Shown in pieces: positions 11,031 to 22,210 of a stretch of DNA of 64,000 nt. The DNA comes from Cryptomeria japonica. Taxonomy: Eukaryota; Streptophyta; Pinopsida; Cupressales; Cupressaceae. How positions within the stretch are numbered: position 1 is the first letter of the stretch; each line of letters begins with the position of its first letter. Under the pieces are notes generated by a model, which worked only from the letters and a program-made list of their open reading frames with translations, searched no databases and was not told the DNA's origin. Both the position numbers and the translations under genes were made by a program. The stretch lies in assembly GCF_030272615.1 (NCBI RefSeq), contig NC_081408.1, positions 612,772,977 to 612,836,976 of the forward strand. Direction: 5' to 3'.

Positions 11031-12294
11031 TATATTATGTTTAATCTTTAAAAAAATAATTCAACTATATGTTTTTTTTTTAAATTTTTTTATATATATT
11101 AAGATCATTTTGCAAAAAGGTTTATGGTGAGTGGTTGGCATCACTATCTTGTACATTCACTCACTGTAGTGTAGTCTACCAAGTAAAGCATATAATTTAA
11201 TTTCAAAATAATAGATCAATTGTAGTTTTATAACTTTTTATTTGAATCTTTATACGTAAGGAAAAAACAAGGAGAAAAACAAAATTGCAATTAGATGGTA
11301 GGAACCTCTTAAGATTTAGGAAATAAAGAAGTAGTTAAGCATTATGATACTGAAATATAGTTTTGAAGAGTAAATAGTGCATGATAAAAAATTGACAGGG
11401 CGAATTCCAATGACTGGGAAAAAAAGCCTAAGGGTGAATCCTGCTGAAAGAAGTATATGAAGGAAAAAACAAGCATGACAGGAAAAAAAAAAAAACCTAA
11501 GAAGTATATGAAAGAAAAAAAAGTCTAAGAGTGAATCCCAATGATAGGTAAAAAAAAGCCTAAGAGTGAATCCCAATGACAGGTTAAAAAAAAGCCTAAG
11601 AAGTATATGAAACTTTTATTTAAAATGTTGAAAGACTAAACCAGAAGTTGCATATTAGATAGTATTTTTTAAAAAGAAATTGGTTGTCAAGTACAATGAT
11701 TAATAACTATTTAATCTATAATAAGATTATATTCTAATAAATATTAACCATACGAAATTAATAATCTAATAAATATTAACCATACCTCTATATAAATTTT
11801 ATTTATAAACTATAAATATACTAATTAAATAAAAATATATAAATATGCTAAACTTGATGTACCATTTAACTTTATAACTATAATTTTATGAAAGAATTTT
11901 TAAAAATAATAATTTTTTAATTAAAATGACAGTGTTATGCTAAACTTAAAAAGTGTAATAATACATTCCAAATTATAAATATATGTGATTTTATAAAAAT
12001 ATATCATACACATGAATAACAAATGGATGTCTCCATCTCCGACCAGCTCTTTCGATCTTCTCTTTATTAAACTTTGTGCCCACTGCTTTAAATTTAATCC
12101 TCGCATATTTTTAAGGCAAGTTTGATTTTATTCTCCCTTTAACAAGAGATGACGGGGAATAAACAAAGTAATGTGAAATTTACCTTATTCTTCTTAAGCG
12201 TTAAAATCGAAGAGGCTTTTAACTTTGGATCCAATTCTTTTCTTATTAGCTATGGCCATTCACATTCACATTTATTTTAGGTCCGATTTTCTTT

Positions 12295-12795
12295 CTTTAA
12301 TTGAAAAGAATAAAAAGAAAATGAATGATTCAATTAAAGTAATTGCTCCAGTTCATATTTTTTGTAAACCAATAGCTTTTGTCCAGATGTTCTGAAACTT
12401 CTATTTGACTTAAGCATATTTAGTGTTCCCAGAATTTTATTTTTTTCTGTTTGACTGAAGCATATTTAGTGTCTTCATAATTTTTTTTAATTTATTTTTT
12501 AAATGAATGATCTATTTTAAGTCCAACTTTAACTTTATTCTTTCTTTAATTGAAAAGAATAAAAAGAACAATATGTAGTCATGAATGATTCAACTAAAGT
12601 AATTGTTCCAGCTCATGTTTTTTGTGAACGAATAACTTCTTGTTGAGATGTTCTGAAACTTCTATTTGACTGAAGCATATTTAGTGTCCCCAGAATTATT
12701 TTTTCTGTTTGACTGAAGCATATTTAGTGTCCCCATAATTTTTTTTTTTTAAATGAATGATTTATTTTAAGTCCAATTGTAACTTTATTCTTTCC
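12295..12795. repeat. Tandem duplication of a 250-bp unit
   Basis: TTAATTGAAAAGAATAAAAA occurs at about 12299, 12546 and 12797. The intervening sequences (AAGTAATTGYTCC, GATGTTCTGAAACTTCTATT, GACTGAAGCATATTTAGTGT) repeat in the same order. The matching place in copy 1 (about 2035-2290) has a single unit, so the extra unit arose after, or was lost from one copy after, the block duplicated. The copies have diverged somewhat. Confidence 0.8.
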
Positions 12796-12849
12796 TTAAT
12801 TGAAAAGAATAAAAAGAACAATATGTAGTCATGAATAGGGTGGTCTAGA

Positions 12850-13285
12850 GTGAGCGACTTTAAGTCTGTTTATAGGTGTGGGCAATCGGAGATAAAGCGG
12901 TGGAAGGTTCCTAATGAATGGCCCGTTGTTGATATGGAGGAAGACTATGCTGAGCTTCATGGCATTTTGGCTAGTAGACACTGTAGTTCCCTTAAGGATA
13001 GGGATAAACTTGCTTGGTCCCCGAATCCTAAGGGTGTTTTTATTGTTGCTAGTGAGTACAAAGAGTTGTTGTTCCGTCGTTTGGAGGGGAGGGAGGTGCA
13101 CTGGTGGAAATATGTTTTGAACAATTTCTCTTGGCTGAAGTGTAACTATTTTGCTTAGACTTTGGCTTTGAATAGGTGTCTTACCTGTGACAATATTCAC
13201 AAGTGTGAGTTCCATGGGCCTTCCATCTGTTTTTTGTGTGGTATTGGAGATGAAGACTCCTCTCACCTGTTCTTCAGTGCCATTT
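12850..13285 (+). mobile_element. LINE 3' fragment, second copy (zf-RVT only)
   Basis: This is a near-identical duplicate of 2325-2760. The open frame 12850-13158 gives the LAWSPNPKGVFIVASEYKEL segment, and after the same TAG the zinc-binding Cys residues follow (CLTCDNIHKCEF, ICFLCGI). It is cut at the end of the duplicated block, so the RNase H part is missing. It moved with the segmental duplication, not as an independent insertion, because the upstream flank is also shared. Confidence 0.8.
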
Positions 13286-14029
13286 CTTGTTCTTCAGATG
13301 CCATCTATAATTGGAATCAAAATACCTCTTACAATAAGTTGGTATATCATGATCATAAAACAAATACCCCTTGTTCGATTCTCCTATGTTTAGTTCAATA
13401 AGCATCTTCATATGATTTAGAACCTCCTCCCTAATTGTTGTAGGGTTTTCTTTCACTTAAATTCTATCAATCAAGTAATCTCTCCGTGTTCTTTTTCATG
13501 CTTTAAAATCTAAGAAAAAATGTGTTCTGAAAATATTTTAAACATAAAATTCATAATTTTAATAAATCTAAATTTATACTATGAAATATGGTATATAAAT
13601 ATCTAAAAATATTTGGAGTCATGAATTAATCAACAAACCAAGGTTACACTATTTTCAAACTTATTAATTTTCTTCTAACCTATTAACTTTATTCAAAATA
13701 TCATTTGGGAGATGGGTGTTGATTAAAAACTCTATATCCATATTTGTCTGTTGCTAGACTTGAAAAATAATATAAAGTCTTTCATAGAAAATTAACATAG
13801 ACTTAAAGACTTAAGGTATCCATTTAGACAAAAAAGACGAAATCCTAATAAAATTGTTTGGAAATCAACAATATCATTTTCTCTCCCTCAAAAATATCTT
13901 TTTTACTCCAATTATCTAATAATATGGCAAGCATAACATAAATTTAATTAATAAACAAAATATATTAAATACATAGCTAGACATACTTCTATGTATGATA
14001 CAAAATTGATTTTATTTTTTTCTTCAAAA
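13286..14029. other. AT-rich spacer; short unassigned minus-strand frame
   Basis: A 60-codon minus-strand frame at 13456-13274 (RYFDSNYRWHLKNKKWH end) is open but unrecognised. The remainder is AT-rich without coding signal. Confidence 0.4.
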
Positions 14030-14258
14030 TGCCTATCGTTTCCAAGAGGATGTTGGGGAAGGTTGCAAGACTGGCTTTGGACCTACCAATTTTATTTGCT
14101 CGAAAACTTCTAAAGCCATTTTGTGCCTCTCCCGCAATTGGGGCATTCCATGAGGCCATATTTCTTTCCGGCTTTTTGTCGACTAGTTCACGTGCCTTGT
14201 CTTTGCTTTCACTTTTTGCATACACGTCAACCAGAGCAACTATAACATTTGACAAAAT
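14030..14258 (-). pseudogene. PPR protein fragment (PLS-type)
   Basis: The minus strand reads NVIVALVDVYAKSESKDKAR, then ELVDKKPERNMASWNAPIAG, EAQNGF and ATFPNIL. This matches the plant pentatricopeptide-repeat pattern NALVDMYAKCG..ARxLFDxMPERNVVSWNAMIAGYAQNG. PPR proteins bind organellar RNA. Only about two repeats survive, with no start, no organelle targeting sequence and no E/DYW tail, so it is a relic, probably an intron-less retrocopy or an old fragment. The stretch beyond 14030 is A-rich and no longer PPR-like. Confidence 0.75.
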
Positions 14259-14532
14259 TTACAACTGCAACTATATCATCTGACAAAATCTACCCTATTC
14301 ATTTTAATTAAAACTCCAATTCAAACACTCTTCCCGTGCTGCTGCAGAAGTTTAGTTGAATTTGATTTTCATCATGCGCGGGAACTGCTGACGTAGACTG
14401 TAACAACCTCTGCTGGCTGTGATGGTGAGTGTTTAGGGAACGGAAATGGATCGAGGAACGGAACAGGTTCAACGGGCCCCACATCACCATCTAAGCAGTC
14501 AAAACTTAGTGTGTGTGATTTAAGGCTGGCCC
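14259..14532. other. Spacer between the PPR relic and the upstream repeat array
   Basis: No feature was recognised here; a 60-codon minus frame in it has no family signature. Confidence 0.4.
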
Positions 14533-15170
14533 CACTTGAGTGGTGCTACAGTTCCTGCTGCCTCCTAAAAATGGATGATTTTGTCTTTTATTTTTCGAAA
14601 GCGTCCAATCTCTTATGGCACTCTTATTAATAAAGTTCTGCACAAAGACAATACTCGCATGTTTTTACTGGTCTTTTCACCTTTTTTTTTTAAATTATGC
14701 GGATGGACCACTTGACTGGTGCTACAGTTCCTGCTGCCTCCTAAACATGGATGATTTTGTCTTTTATTTTTCAAAAGTGTCCAATCTCTTATGGCACTCT
14801 TATTAATAAAGTTCTGCAGAAAGACAATACTCGCATGTTTTTAGTGGTCTTTTCACGACCTTTTTTCAAATTATGCGGATGGACCCGCTTGAGTACCGGT
14901 GCTACAGTTCCTGCTGCCTCCTAAACATGGATGATTTTTTCTTTTATTTTTCGAAAGCGTCCAATCTCTTATGGCACTCTTATTAATAAAGTTCTGCAGA
15001 AAGACAATACTTGCATGTTTTTACTGGTCTTTTCACCTTTTTTTTTTAAATTATGCGGATGGACCACTTGAGTGGTGCTACAGTTCCTGCTGCCTCCTAA
15101 ACATGGTTGATTTTGTCTTTTATTTTTCGAAAGCGTCCAATCTCTTATGGCACTCTTAATAAAGTTCTGG
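14533..15170. repeat. Four tandem copies of a 177-bp unit upstream of ankyrin copy B
   Basis: The core CACTTGAGTGGTGCTACAGT (with variants) recurs at 14533, 14709, 14885 and 15065, i.e. periods of 176-180 bp. Each unit also carries CTCCTAAACATGGATGATTT, TCGAAAGCGTCCAATCTCTT and ATGGCACTCTTATTAATAAA. The last copy lies about 110 bp upstream of the copy B start codon. Copy A has one copy in the same place, so the array is an expansion of its promoter or leader region. Open frames of about 60 codons inside the units are by-products of the repeat. Confidence 0.9.
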
Positions 15171-15280
15171 CATGTTTTTGTAAAAACAAAGTGTTTCTAC
15201 CTCCAGAGAAGTTTCCATCTTCCCATTGAAAAAACGCGTTTGCCTTAAGCCCGAGCCTATAGTCTTTTTGGCCAAGCTCG

Positions 15281-18200
15281 ATGGATCAAACTGGGTATGT
15301 CTGCAAAGGAATGAACAGAACGTTCTTTGAAGCAGCCAAATCAGGGAACGTAAGAGCGCTTAATGAGATTTCGCCGCCGTGGAGCGTTGCGAATGAGGTA
15401 ACGCCAGGGGGAAACACGGTGCTACATATTGCCGCCTATCATGGCTCTCTCCCATTCGTTCACAAGTTGCTTCAACTTTCAAATGCCAATCTAGAGGATG
15501 GGATGACATTTTTAAAAGCTAAAAATATGGAAGGAAACACAGCGTTACACGAAGCAGCCTTAGGAGGAAGTGAGCAAGTCGTGATTACTTTACTTGAATT
15601 CTGCCCAGATTTGGTGAATGAGATCAACAAAGCAAGCGAAACAGCTCTCTTTAAAGCTTGTGAGGGAGGTCACGCCAAGATCGTTGAACTGTTGTGTCCA
15701 ATGACTTATACTGAGTAAAACAAGAGATCCGATGGCCAAACACCTTTACATCTTGCAGTCTCTAAATTAAGTACAGGTATGTTGTTCTTTGATTTTTGGT
15801 TGATTCGATTTTTGTTTACTATGACAATTTTTATACGTTTGTAGATTTTTGGAAATAAAATATATTTGGTGGACAACTATTATTTCCTGGATTGTATGAC
15901 GCTGCTAAAAATTTGTTCAAAAGAATTAGAGATGCCCTTTAAGACCACCTCCTCTCAATATTCTAATGGTAACAAAGAAGTTGAACCCATGTAAGATCCT
16001 TGTTGATGCATTTTGTTTTACATCAAAGCTCGAAACCAGAATGTTCTAACCTTATTGATGCATTTTGTTTTACATCAAAGCTCGAAACCAGAATGTTCTA
16101 GACTTACTAATAAACCATAGCCCATTCAAAAGAGTCCGTACATAATTTTCCTGGTTCAAAAATGGGGTCAAACAAACCCTATGACATAACCACGATCTCC
16201 AAATAAGCCTTAAATTTCTATTTTTGCTAGTCCGACTTCTTAAATACATCCATTTAACTCAGCTCCAAAGAATTTCTGGTGAAAAAGTGATGAGGCCTTT
16301 TTGACAGCATCAGCTCCTAAAACATTTGCTGCTCCCAACACCAGGCTAGCCTTTCTAACAATTTCAAAACATGATTTTTTAAGTTTTTTAATGAAATTTA
16401 TCTTTAATTATTGTAGACTAGTTTTTTTGAAAATTATTAATCAAGTAACTGTGCTATTTTCATAGAATAATACAATAATTACATTATATGGTCAACTTCT
16501 GATCACATTTTATTGTTTAGTAAAAATATCAACATTTGAAGGAACGGCCAGCTTGTTTTCAAGGGAAAAAGACACACACAGACACGCACATAAGTATAAA
16601 TAATGGTCATATCACATCGATTCGTATACTGTTAAAGACAAGGACAAACTCTGCGCTGCATTTCATTTCTACTTTTTTGGTTGTGCAGATGTAATTGAGA
16701 AGCTTTTACACCACAAACGTGAACTTGCCACAGAAGTAGATAATTTCGACAGAAGTCCGTTGCACATGGCTGCGTTGCTTCCATATCTCGATAATTTCCT
16801 TTACCCAAAGCTTTACAGGAAAATTTTCCTAACTGGAAAGATGCTTATAAGAAATGATGGTGGGCTTTCTTGTTACAAAGTGGACCAGAATAAGCAGTCT
16901 GCACTTCACGTTGCAGTGAAAGAAGGGAACGCAGCTTTAGTGGATGTGATACTAGATTACAGCAGCGACTGCCTAGAAATGGTCGACAACGATGGTAGAA
17001 TTGCTTTGCATCTGGCCGTGAACAATGCTGCTGAAATATTTCTCAGAAGTGGACGATATCGCCTGAAATTTATAATATGCTCGGTAACGTCAGAAAGAAT
17101 GATAAATTGCATTGATAAGAAAGGGCAAACGGCATTAGATATTGCACTAGAGAAGCAGAATGATGACCCAAAACTTTACAGGGCTGTAAGTGATTTGATT
17201 CTCAATGAATTAAAACTGTTTGGTTCTTTTTAGAATTATTTTTAAATATTAGTTTGATTGATAATTAAAGTAATTTTTTTTTAATAAATAAAGATAGTTA
17301 TTTATATTTTTGTGATGCTTGAGACATAAAATATTCGTAAAAATTTTATTTAGATAGAAGGCTTGAAATCATGCAAAATACTAATTTAATCTTGGAGTGT
17401 TCATGTCTTATGGAGAGGACAGATTTTCTTATTAATTAAAAAAATAAGAACATTTTTTTTAATCTAGGTAGACCGCTATAAGTGTTTAGATTATAGTAAC
17501 ATGTTGCAGTGATAATATTTTGTTTTTCATAATGAGGTCTATTTATTTGTCCAACTATTTTCAATATTTAGAATTATGTTAATGATGATGTAAAATAAGA
17601 GATTTTATATTATTTAATTTTAAGAATGTTATTATTATTTTAACTAGAATTAAATTTAAAATGAACGGATCTTGTTGCAGATTATGACATATTTGATGAG
17701 GGCTCAACTTCAAGAACCACCCCATCAACTAAAACCCTGAGGTGGAACTCGAATCTCATATCTGAAGTGCAGTCCTAATTGCAACGGTTGCTTTCGCAGC
17801 TGCTTTCACTCTACCGGGAGGTACAGGCAACCAAGCACGGGGCCCACCAGCGCCTATATTGATTAACATCAATCTCTTCAAGCTTTTTGTGATATTTGAC
17901 ACGCTGGCTTTCTGTTTTTCCATTGCTTCTGCTATCCTCCTTAATTTTGCTGGTTTTCGTAGCCATGTAGAAGATTGGATCATAACTCAGTTCAGTTTGG
18001 AAGCGTTATATATATCACTGGTATCATTATCAATAACATTTGGCGCAGCAATACATCTGGTTGTGGCATCAAAGTGTTTGTGGTTGGCTGTGTCTGTGTG
18101 GGTTATGGTGTGCCTTCTTCCAATATGCATAAGGGCAATGTCACTATTTGGAAAAGCATACTTGTTCATTCCACGAGGCCACTATGTATTTATCTTACTC

Positions 18201-18455
18201 GAAGGTTTCGGTCTTGCCTATAATATGTTATTTCCCCTTATTTGGATAGTTTCGGTGGTATTCTTCTATCCTATTGTTCGCCTTTCATTGAGTCGGGTTC
18301 TGAAGAAGCTCTATGGGATCAAATCTTTGGAAGAAGTACGGTACAGTGGAGTCAGATCTTTGGCAGAAGCTCCAAGGAATAATAGACAAATAAGCTCTTT
18401 GGAATTACGTTTTTGGCGTATACTCTTTAGATATGTAATAAGTCAAAATGCGTAG
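15281..18455 (+). pseudogene. Ankyrin-PGG gene, copy B: all three exons present but broken
   Basis: This is the most complete family member. Exon 1 (15281-15776) starts MDQTGYVCKGMN, has ankyrin repeats and ends at a strong CAG/GTATGT donor. Exon 2 (16689-17185) follows TTGTGCAG and joins in phase ([10 protein letters not shown]), adding further repeats and ending at GCT/GTAAGT. Exon 3 starts at 17681 after TTGTTGCAG. The C-terminal PGG region (from 17772) reads LIATVAFAAAFTLPGG, followed by about four hydrophobic membrane segments (such as LFVIFDTLAFCFSIASAILL) and a basic tail ending at 18455. Lesions: an in-frame TAA at 15716-15718 where copy A has Tyr; a 31-bp loss at the start of exon 3 relative to copies C and D, giving a frameshift; and a further frame change just before the PGG domain. 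ACD6/ITN1-type proteins sit in membranes in plant defence and salt signalling. An mRNA could still exist, but a full protein cannot. Confidence 0.85.
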
Positions 18456-20029
18456 ATAAAATGTATTTCTTGTATTGTATAATGGAGGATTAAAAAGTAG
18501 GTATCTTCAAAAACAAATTATCTAGTAGAAGCTTCGTAAATTAAGATTTAGTTTAACTGTTTTTCAATAGTTATTTTGGGATGAAGATGGTATTATTATA
18601 TGTGTTATTTGATTTAGTAAGCCTTTTACAATATGTAACAAGTGTCACATAGTGGCGAGTACTTGCCTCTTGATTTGTAGTTGAAATAGTAATTATATAA
18701 CTAATATAGTGTTGGACTATGATAAATTACAATTTTTTGGTAGATAACCTTCTTGCTATGTGAGGATCAAATATTTGGTTGTTCAATGCCATTTTGTTAG
18801 GGAGTAGGTATATATTAGTGATTATTTTACAAATCGTAGAAGTCCTATAGTGTTTATATGGTGCAAGCATCCAATAGTTTTACTATTAGATGCATTTTTT
18901 TTTTTATGTCTATTATAAACTAGATATCATAGTACATGCAAAGTTTGGGCCACTTTAGATGATTATTGTGTGACATGAGGGCTTCTCTTAGTGCAACATT
19001 AATGTGGCTATAATTATAAAATATTTGGTGAATATCACATTAACAACTATATTTGAATTGTGCTATGTGGAGGTTGTACACTATAGTGTATAGATCATAA
19101 AGTCTTCATCTATACACTAATTAACATTTCAGCAAATGCAACAACAAAATGATTTATATTTGTATATATATTGTAAACGTCATATTTGAATATTAATAAT
19201 TTAATTCCTACATGAATCTAACTGAAACTAATCATAAGTCTGCTACAGAGATATGATACCAAGTAATGGTAGGAGGGACAATCAAACTAAAGCATTTGAT
19301 CCTCGTCCTCTTAGACAAATTGTGAAGTAAGGGAACCTTGATTATAGGATCATTGGTTCAATGGGTGAAAAGCCTTGAATGCGAGCACAAAATACCCTAT
19401 TTTATCTGTTATTTAGGTCTACAGTAAAAATACTCTTATGAGCTTGGTCAAGATAAAAGAGGAAGTTAAAGATTATGTTACATCTAACCCTTGGTTTCTA
19501 CAATGTACCAGGTTAATCCTTAGAAAATTGAAAGTTAGATATAATGAAAAGATTGAGAACATTCATGTGATCAATATAACATGGGTATGAAAAATAACTA
19601 CTTACTTATCATTGAAAAAATAAGACAAACTAATTATAATGTAAATGGAAAGTGGACGAGAAAAGGATAAACAAAATATGAATAGGGAAGGAAGTTAGAC
19701 ATTAGGACAAGATAATTGAGGGAATTTTAAAAATGTATATTGCTACTAATCTATTTTGGATTTTATTATCATAGATAGTAGACATATAAATATAAGAGGT
19801 TATAATAGTTATAACACTTGAGATATTTGAAGGGAAAAGTGTTTACAAAGATAATACTAGTATGAAGATACTAATCAAAAGTATAGATAGGTTGGGATGA
19901 AGGAGAAATTAAATGTTTTAATGAGTCAATGTTGTGGGCTGTTTAGAAAGATTGTTTAATATCATATTAAATTTGATAAATTATTATGTTTAAATTAAAT
20001 AATAAATACAAATTAAAAAATAATTATTT
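18456..20029. other. Unassigned AT-rich spacer
   Basis: Nothing is firmly recognised. A frame open on the plus strand without an ATG at about 19441-19590 (VKIKEEVKDYVTSNPWFLQC) looks protein-like but was not assigned. The right end (20029) is the left edge of the tandem duplication. Confidence 0.35.
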
Positions 20030-20450
20030 ATTTTTATGTAATTAAATAATGAAAAGCTATAGATAAAAAAATATTAATATTATTAAATTTGTTTTAAAAT
20101 ATTAATTTAAAAAAAAAAAAATTGTTAGAAAAGTCCATAATATTTATCCTTCTTCTATTTGTTTACTTTCATATTAAATTTAATAAATTATTATGTTTAA
20201 ATTAAATAAAGATTAAATTAATATGAATATTTATCTTTTTTGCCAAAAAAATATTATTGAAATTTAGTTTATTTTGATTATAAATTAAAGAACATTTTAA
20301 ATATAATACATATTTTTAAATATATATATTTTTTAATCTTGTTCATAGGTTAACTTAAAAGAACTACCTATTGAAACAAATAATGAAGTTAAAATTTAAC
20401 CACTTATTTTAGATTCACAAGATTGTGCAGTTTATAAGTTCTTTTTTAAA

Positions 20451-20696
20451 ATGCTTGGTGATTCAGAAAAACCTGAGATTATGGGTTGTTTTGAGAAACC
20501 CGCCTATAAGAGGCAAAATGATATTAGCCAATCGTTTGCAACAAAAATAATTTTTGTAAATTATAATGTTAACAAATGTGCATCTATACTACAAAATAAA
20601 TTTAAAAAATTTAAGGGTGGGTGCAAGAAGTTGAGTCCCACTTTTGGGCAAAAAGTGGAAGTGTTTTTCCTATTTTTTAATTTTTTTGTCTATTGA
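20451..20696 (+). other. Small open frame of unknown nature, unit 1 copy
   Basis: An 81-codon frame (MLGDSEKPEIMG start, KKLSPTFGQKVE near the end) is kept open in both units (second copy 45891-46136) with a handful of changes. It has no recognised domain. It may be an exon or relic of a mobile element; without further evidence I do not call it a gene. Confidence 0.25.
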
Positions 20697-21229
20697 TGCC
20701 AAAATTTGAGGTACTTAGAGTTTGACTCTGAAAAAACTTTAGTAATAGAAAATGTAGTGTTCAGAGTCTAATTTTCAAATATGTAATTTATTTCAATACC
20801 CACATGGTAGAAATTTCTTTTTTGTAGGCATATTTAAAAACCATTTTTTCAAAATGCCTATTCCAAGACCATACCACACATGTGTACGACCACCATATTT
20901 TGACATCAATAAAAGAATTTTTACAAATCCTTCTGGGAAAAGATACCTAATACACCAAATATTGATGAGAATATTTTTTCTTATTTTTTTATTGAATATA
21001 TTTTTTTTAATTGACTATAAAGTACATTTTCAAAACATCTGGTGTACGACCACCATAATTTGATGAAAATTTCATTTTTTTAATTTTTTCTTTTTTAATC
21101 TTCAAAAGAATTGTATGTACATTGATGTCATATAATTTATTTTCAAAAAAACCTAAAAAAAAAAAGTTATTAAAGTTCTACTAAACCTCACTATTTGCTC
21201 CATCTTTTATGAAACAGGCACCTGTTATT
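20697..21229. other. AT-rich sequence, nothing recognised
   Basis: A repeated phrase GTACGACCACCATA.TTTGA occurs twice (about 20885 and 21043). No coding signal was seen. Confidence 0.4.
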
Positions 21230-21440
21230 TAAAATTCAAAAAACGGGCACCCGTTTTGAAATTTATAGTACTTTAAGAAACGTGTGCCCATTTTTAGAAA
21301 CGGGTACACGTTTTTAGAAATGGGTGCCCATTTTTAGAAATGGGTGCCCATTTTTAGAAATGGATACCCATTTTTAGAAACGTGTGTCATTTCTAAAAAT
21401 CATGCACCCATTTTTTAGAAATGTGTGCCCGTTTAGGGAA
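21230..21440. repeat. Minisatellite with GGGTNCCC core, unit 1
   Basis: About eight irregular units of roughly 20-22 bp follow the pattern TTTTTAGAAACGGGTRCCCA or its CGTGTGCCC variant. The cores GGGTGCCC, GGGTACCC and GGTACACG are palindromic or nearly so. The last units switch to the complementary form (TTTCTAAAAATCATGCACCC). Confidence 0.8.
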
Positions 21441-21878
21441 ATATTTTTTTAAAATAGGGGGATTCTTTAGTATGCCATGAATACACATGATATAACTAGG
21501 GTTGACTAAGTGGAGCCCCTATGATATTGATAAAAAGATAGGAAAATTCTTAGATGGTTAAGTCACTTTTTTAGAACCATGCTCATGTACAACAAACATA
21601 ATTTGATCTAAATCAAAACATTTTTCTAAAAAAATTTGGTAAAATATATGTGACATACTCAAAGATTGTTCAGGATTTTTTTTTGTAATTTTTTTTTGTT
21701 TTTTTTAGTGGGCAAAATGGTTGTTTTGAAAATTTCTCATGTATGACAAGCATAAATTGACCTAAATTTATCTCTCAATTTTATCCCCTTTTATGTTTTC
21801 TCTTCCAATCTAGAGTGGAGTGTGTATGATAAGCATAAATTGAAGTAAAAATATGCTTCAATTTGGTCTTTTGAAAGT

Positions 21879-21957
21879 TGTCTTCTCTTCCTATGACTTT
21901 CTCTATCTCTTTGTCTATATGCTTCAATTTGGTCTTTTGAAAGTTTTCTTTTATGTT
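21879..21957. repeat. Left arm of an 80-bp inverted repeat, unit 1
   Basis: Its reverse complement (AACATAAAAGAAAACTTTCA, then AAAGACCAAATTGAAGCATA, TAGACAA, GAGATAG, AAGTCATAGGA) matches 24817-24897 with a few differences. The two arms enclose about 2.86 kb containing the minus-strand copia relic. The inner part of this arm (ATGCTTCAATTTGGTCTTTT) is itself repeated nearby at about 21853. Confidence 0.8.
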
Positions 21958-22210
21958 TTTGCTTTTGACGACTTCTTTCTCAATTCTTCAAGGAAAGAAA
22001 ATCCTTCCTTAACATAGCCTCCAAGAAAAGATAAATAAAAAAGAAAATTTTCTTTATTCTTTTTTCTAGTTCTAAAAAAGAAAACACAAGACTTGACTCC
22101 CAAGTATTCATAGAAAGTTGTCAAATCATTTTTTTTAATCAACAATAAAACTTTTGATTCCAACCTCCTAAAAGTAGGATAAATCAATATGCACCAAATA
22201 ATTAATAAAA

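Larger units (their letters stand above)
11031..13285. repeat. Duplicated block, copy 2 (pairs with 772-2765)
   Basis: It is colinear with 772-2765, including the purine-rich array (about 11400-11615) and the LINE fragment. It differs by small indels and by one additional copy of a 250-bp internal unit. Similarity ends near 13270-13285, within the zf-RVT region of the LINE fragment, where a short TTCTTCAG stretch is repeated at the break. Confidence 0.85.

Noticed and set aside
14615-15159. Repeated 62-63 codon frames (MALLLIKFC)
   Set aside because: They come from the 177-bp tandem unit; the single-copy version upstream of copy A has no such open frame, and they lie in the promoter region.
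17756-18169. Minus-strand frames over the PGG domain
   Set aside because: Antisense shadows of the plus-strand membrane segments.
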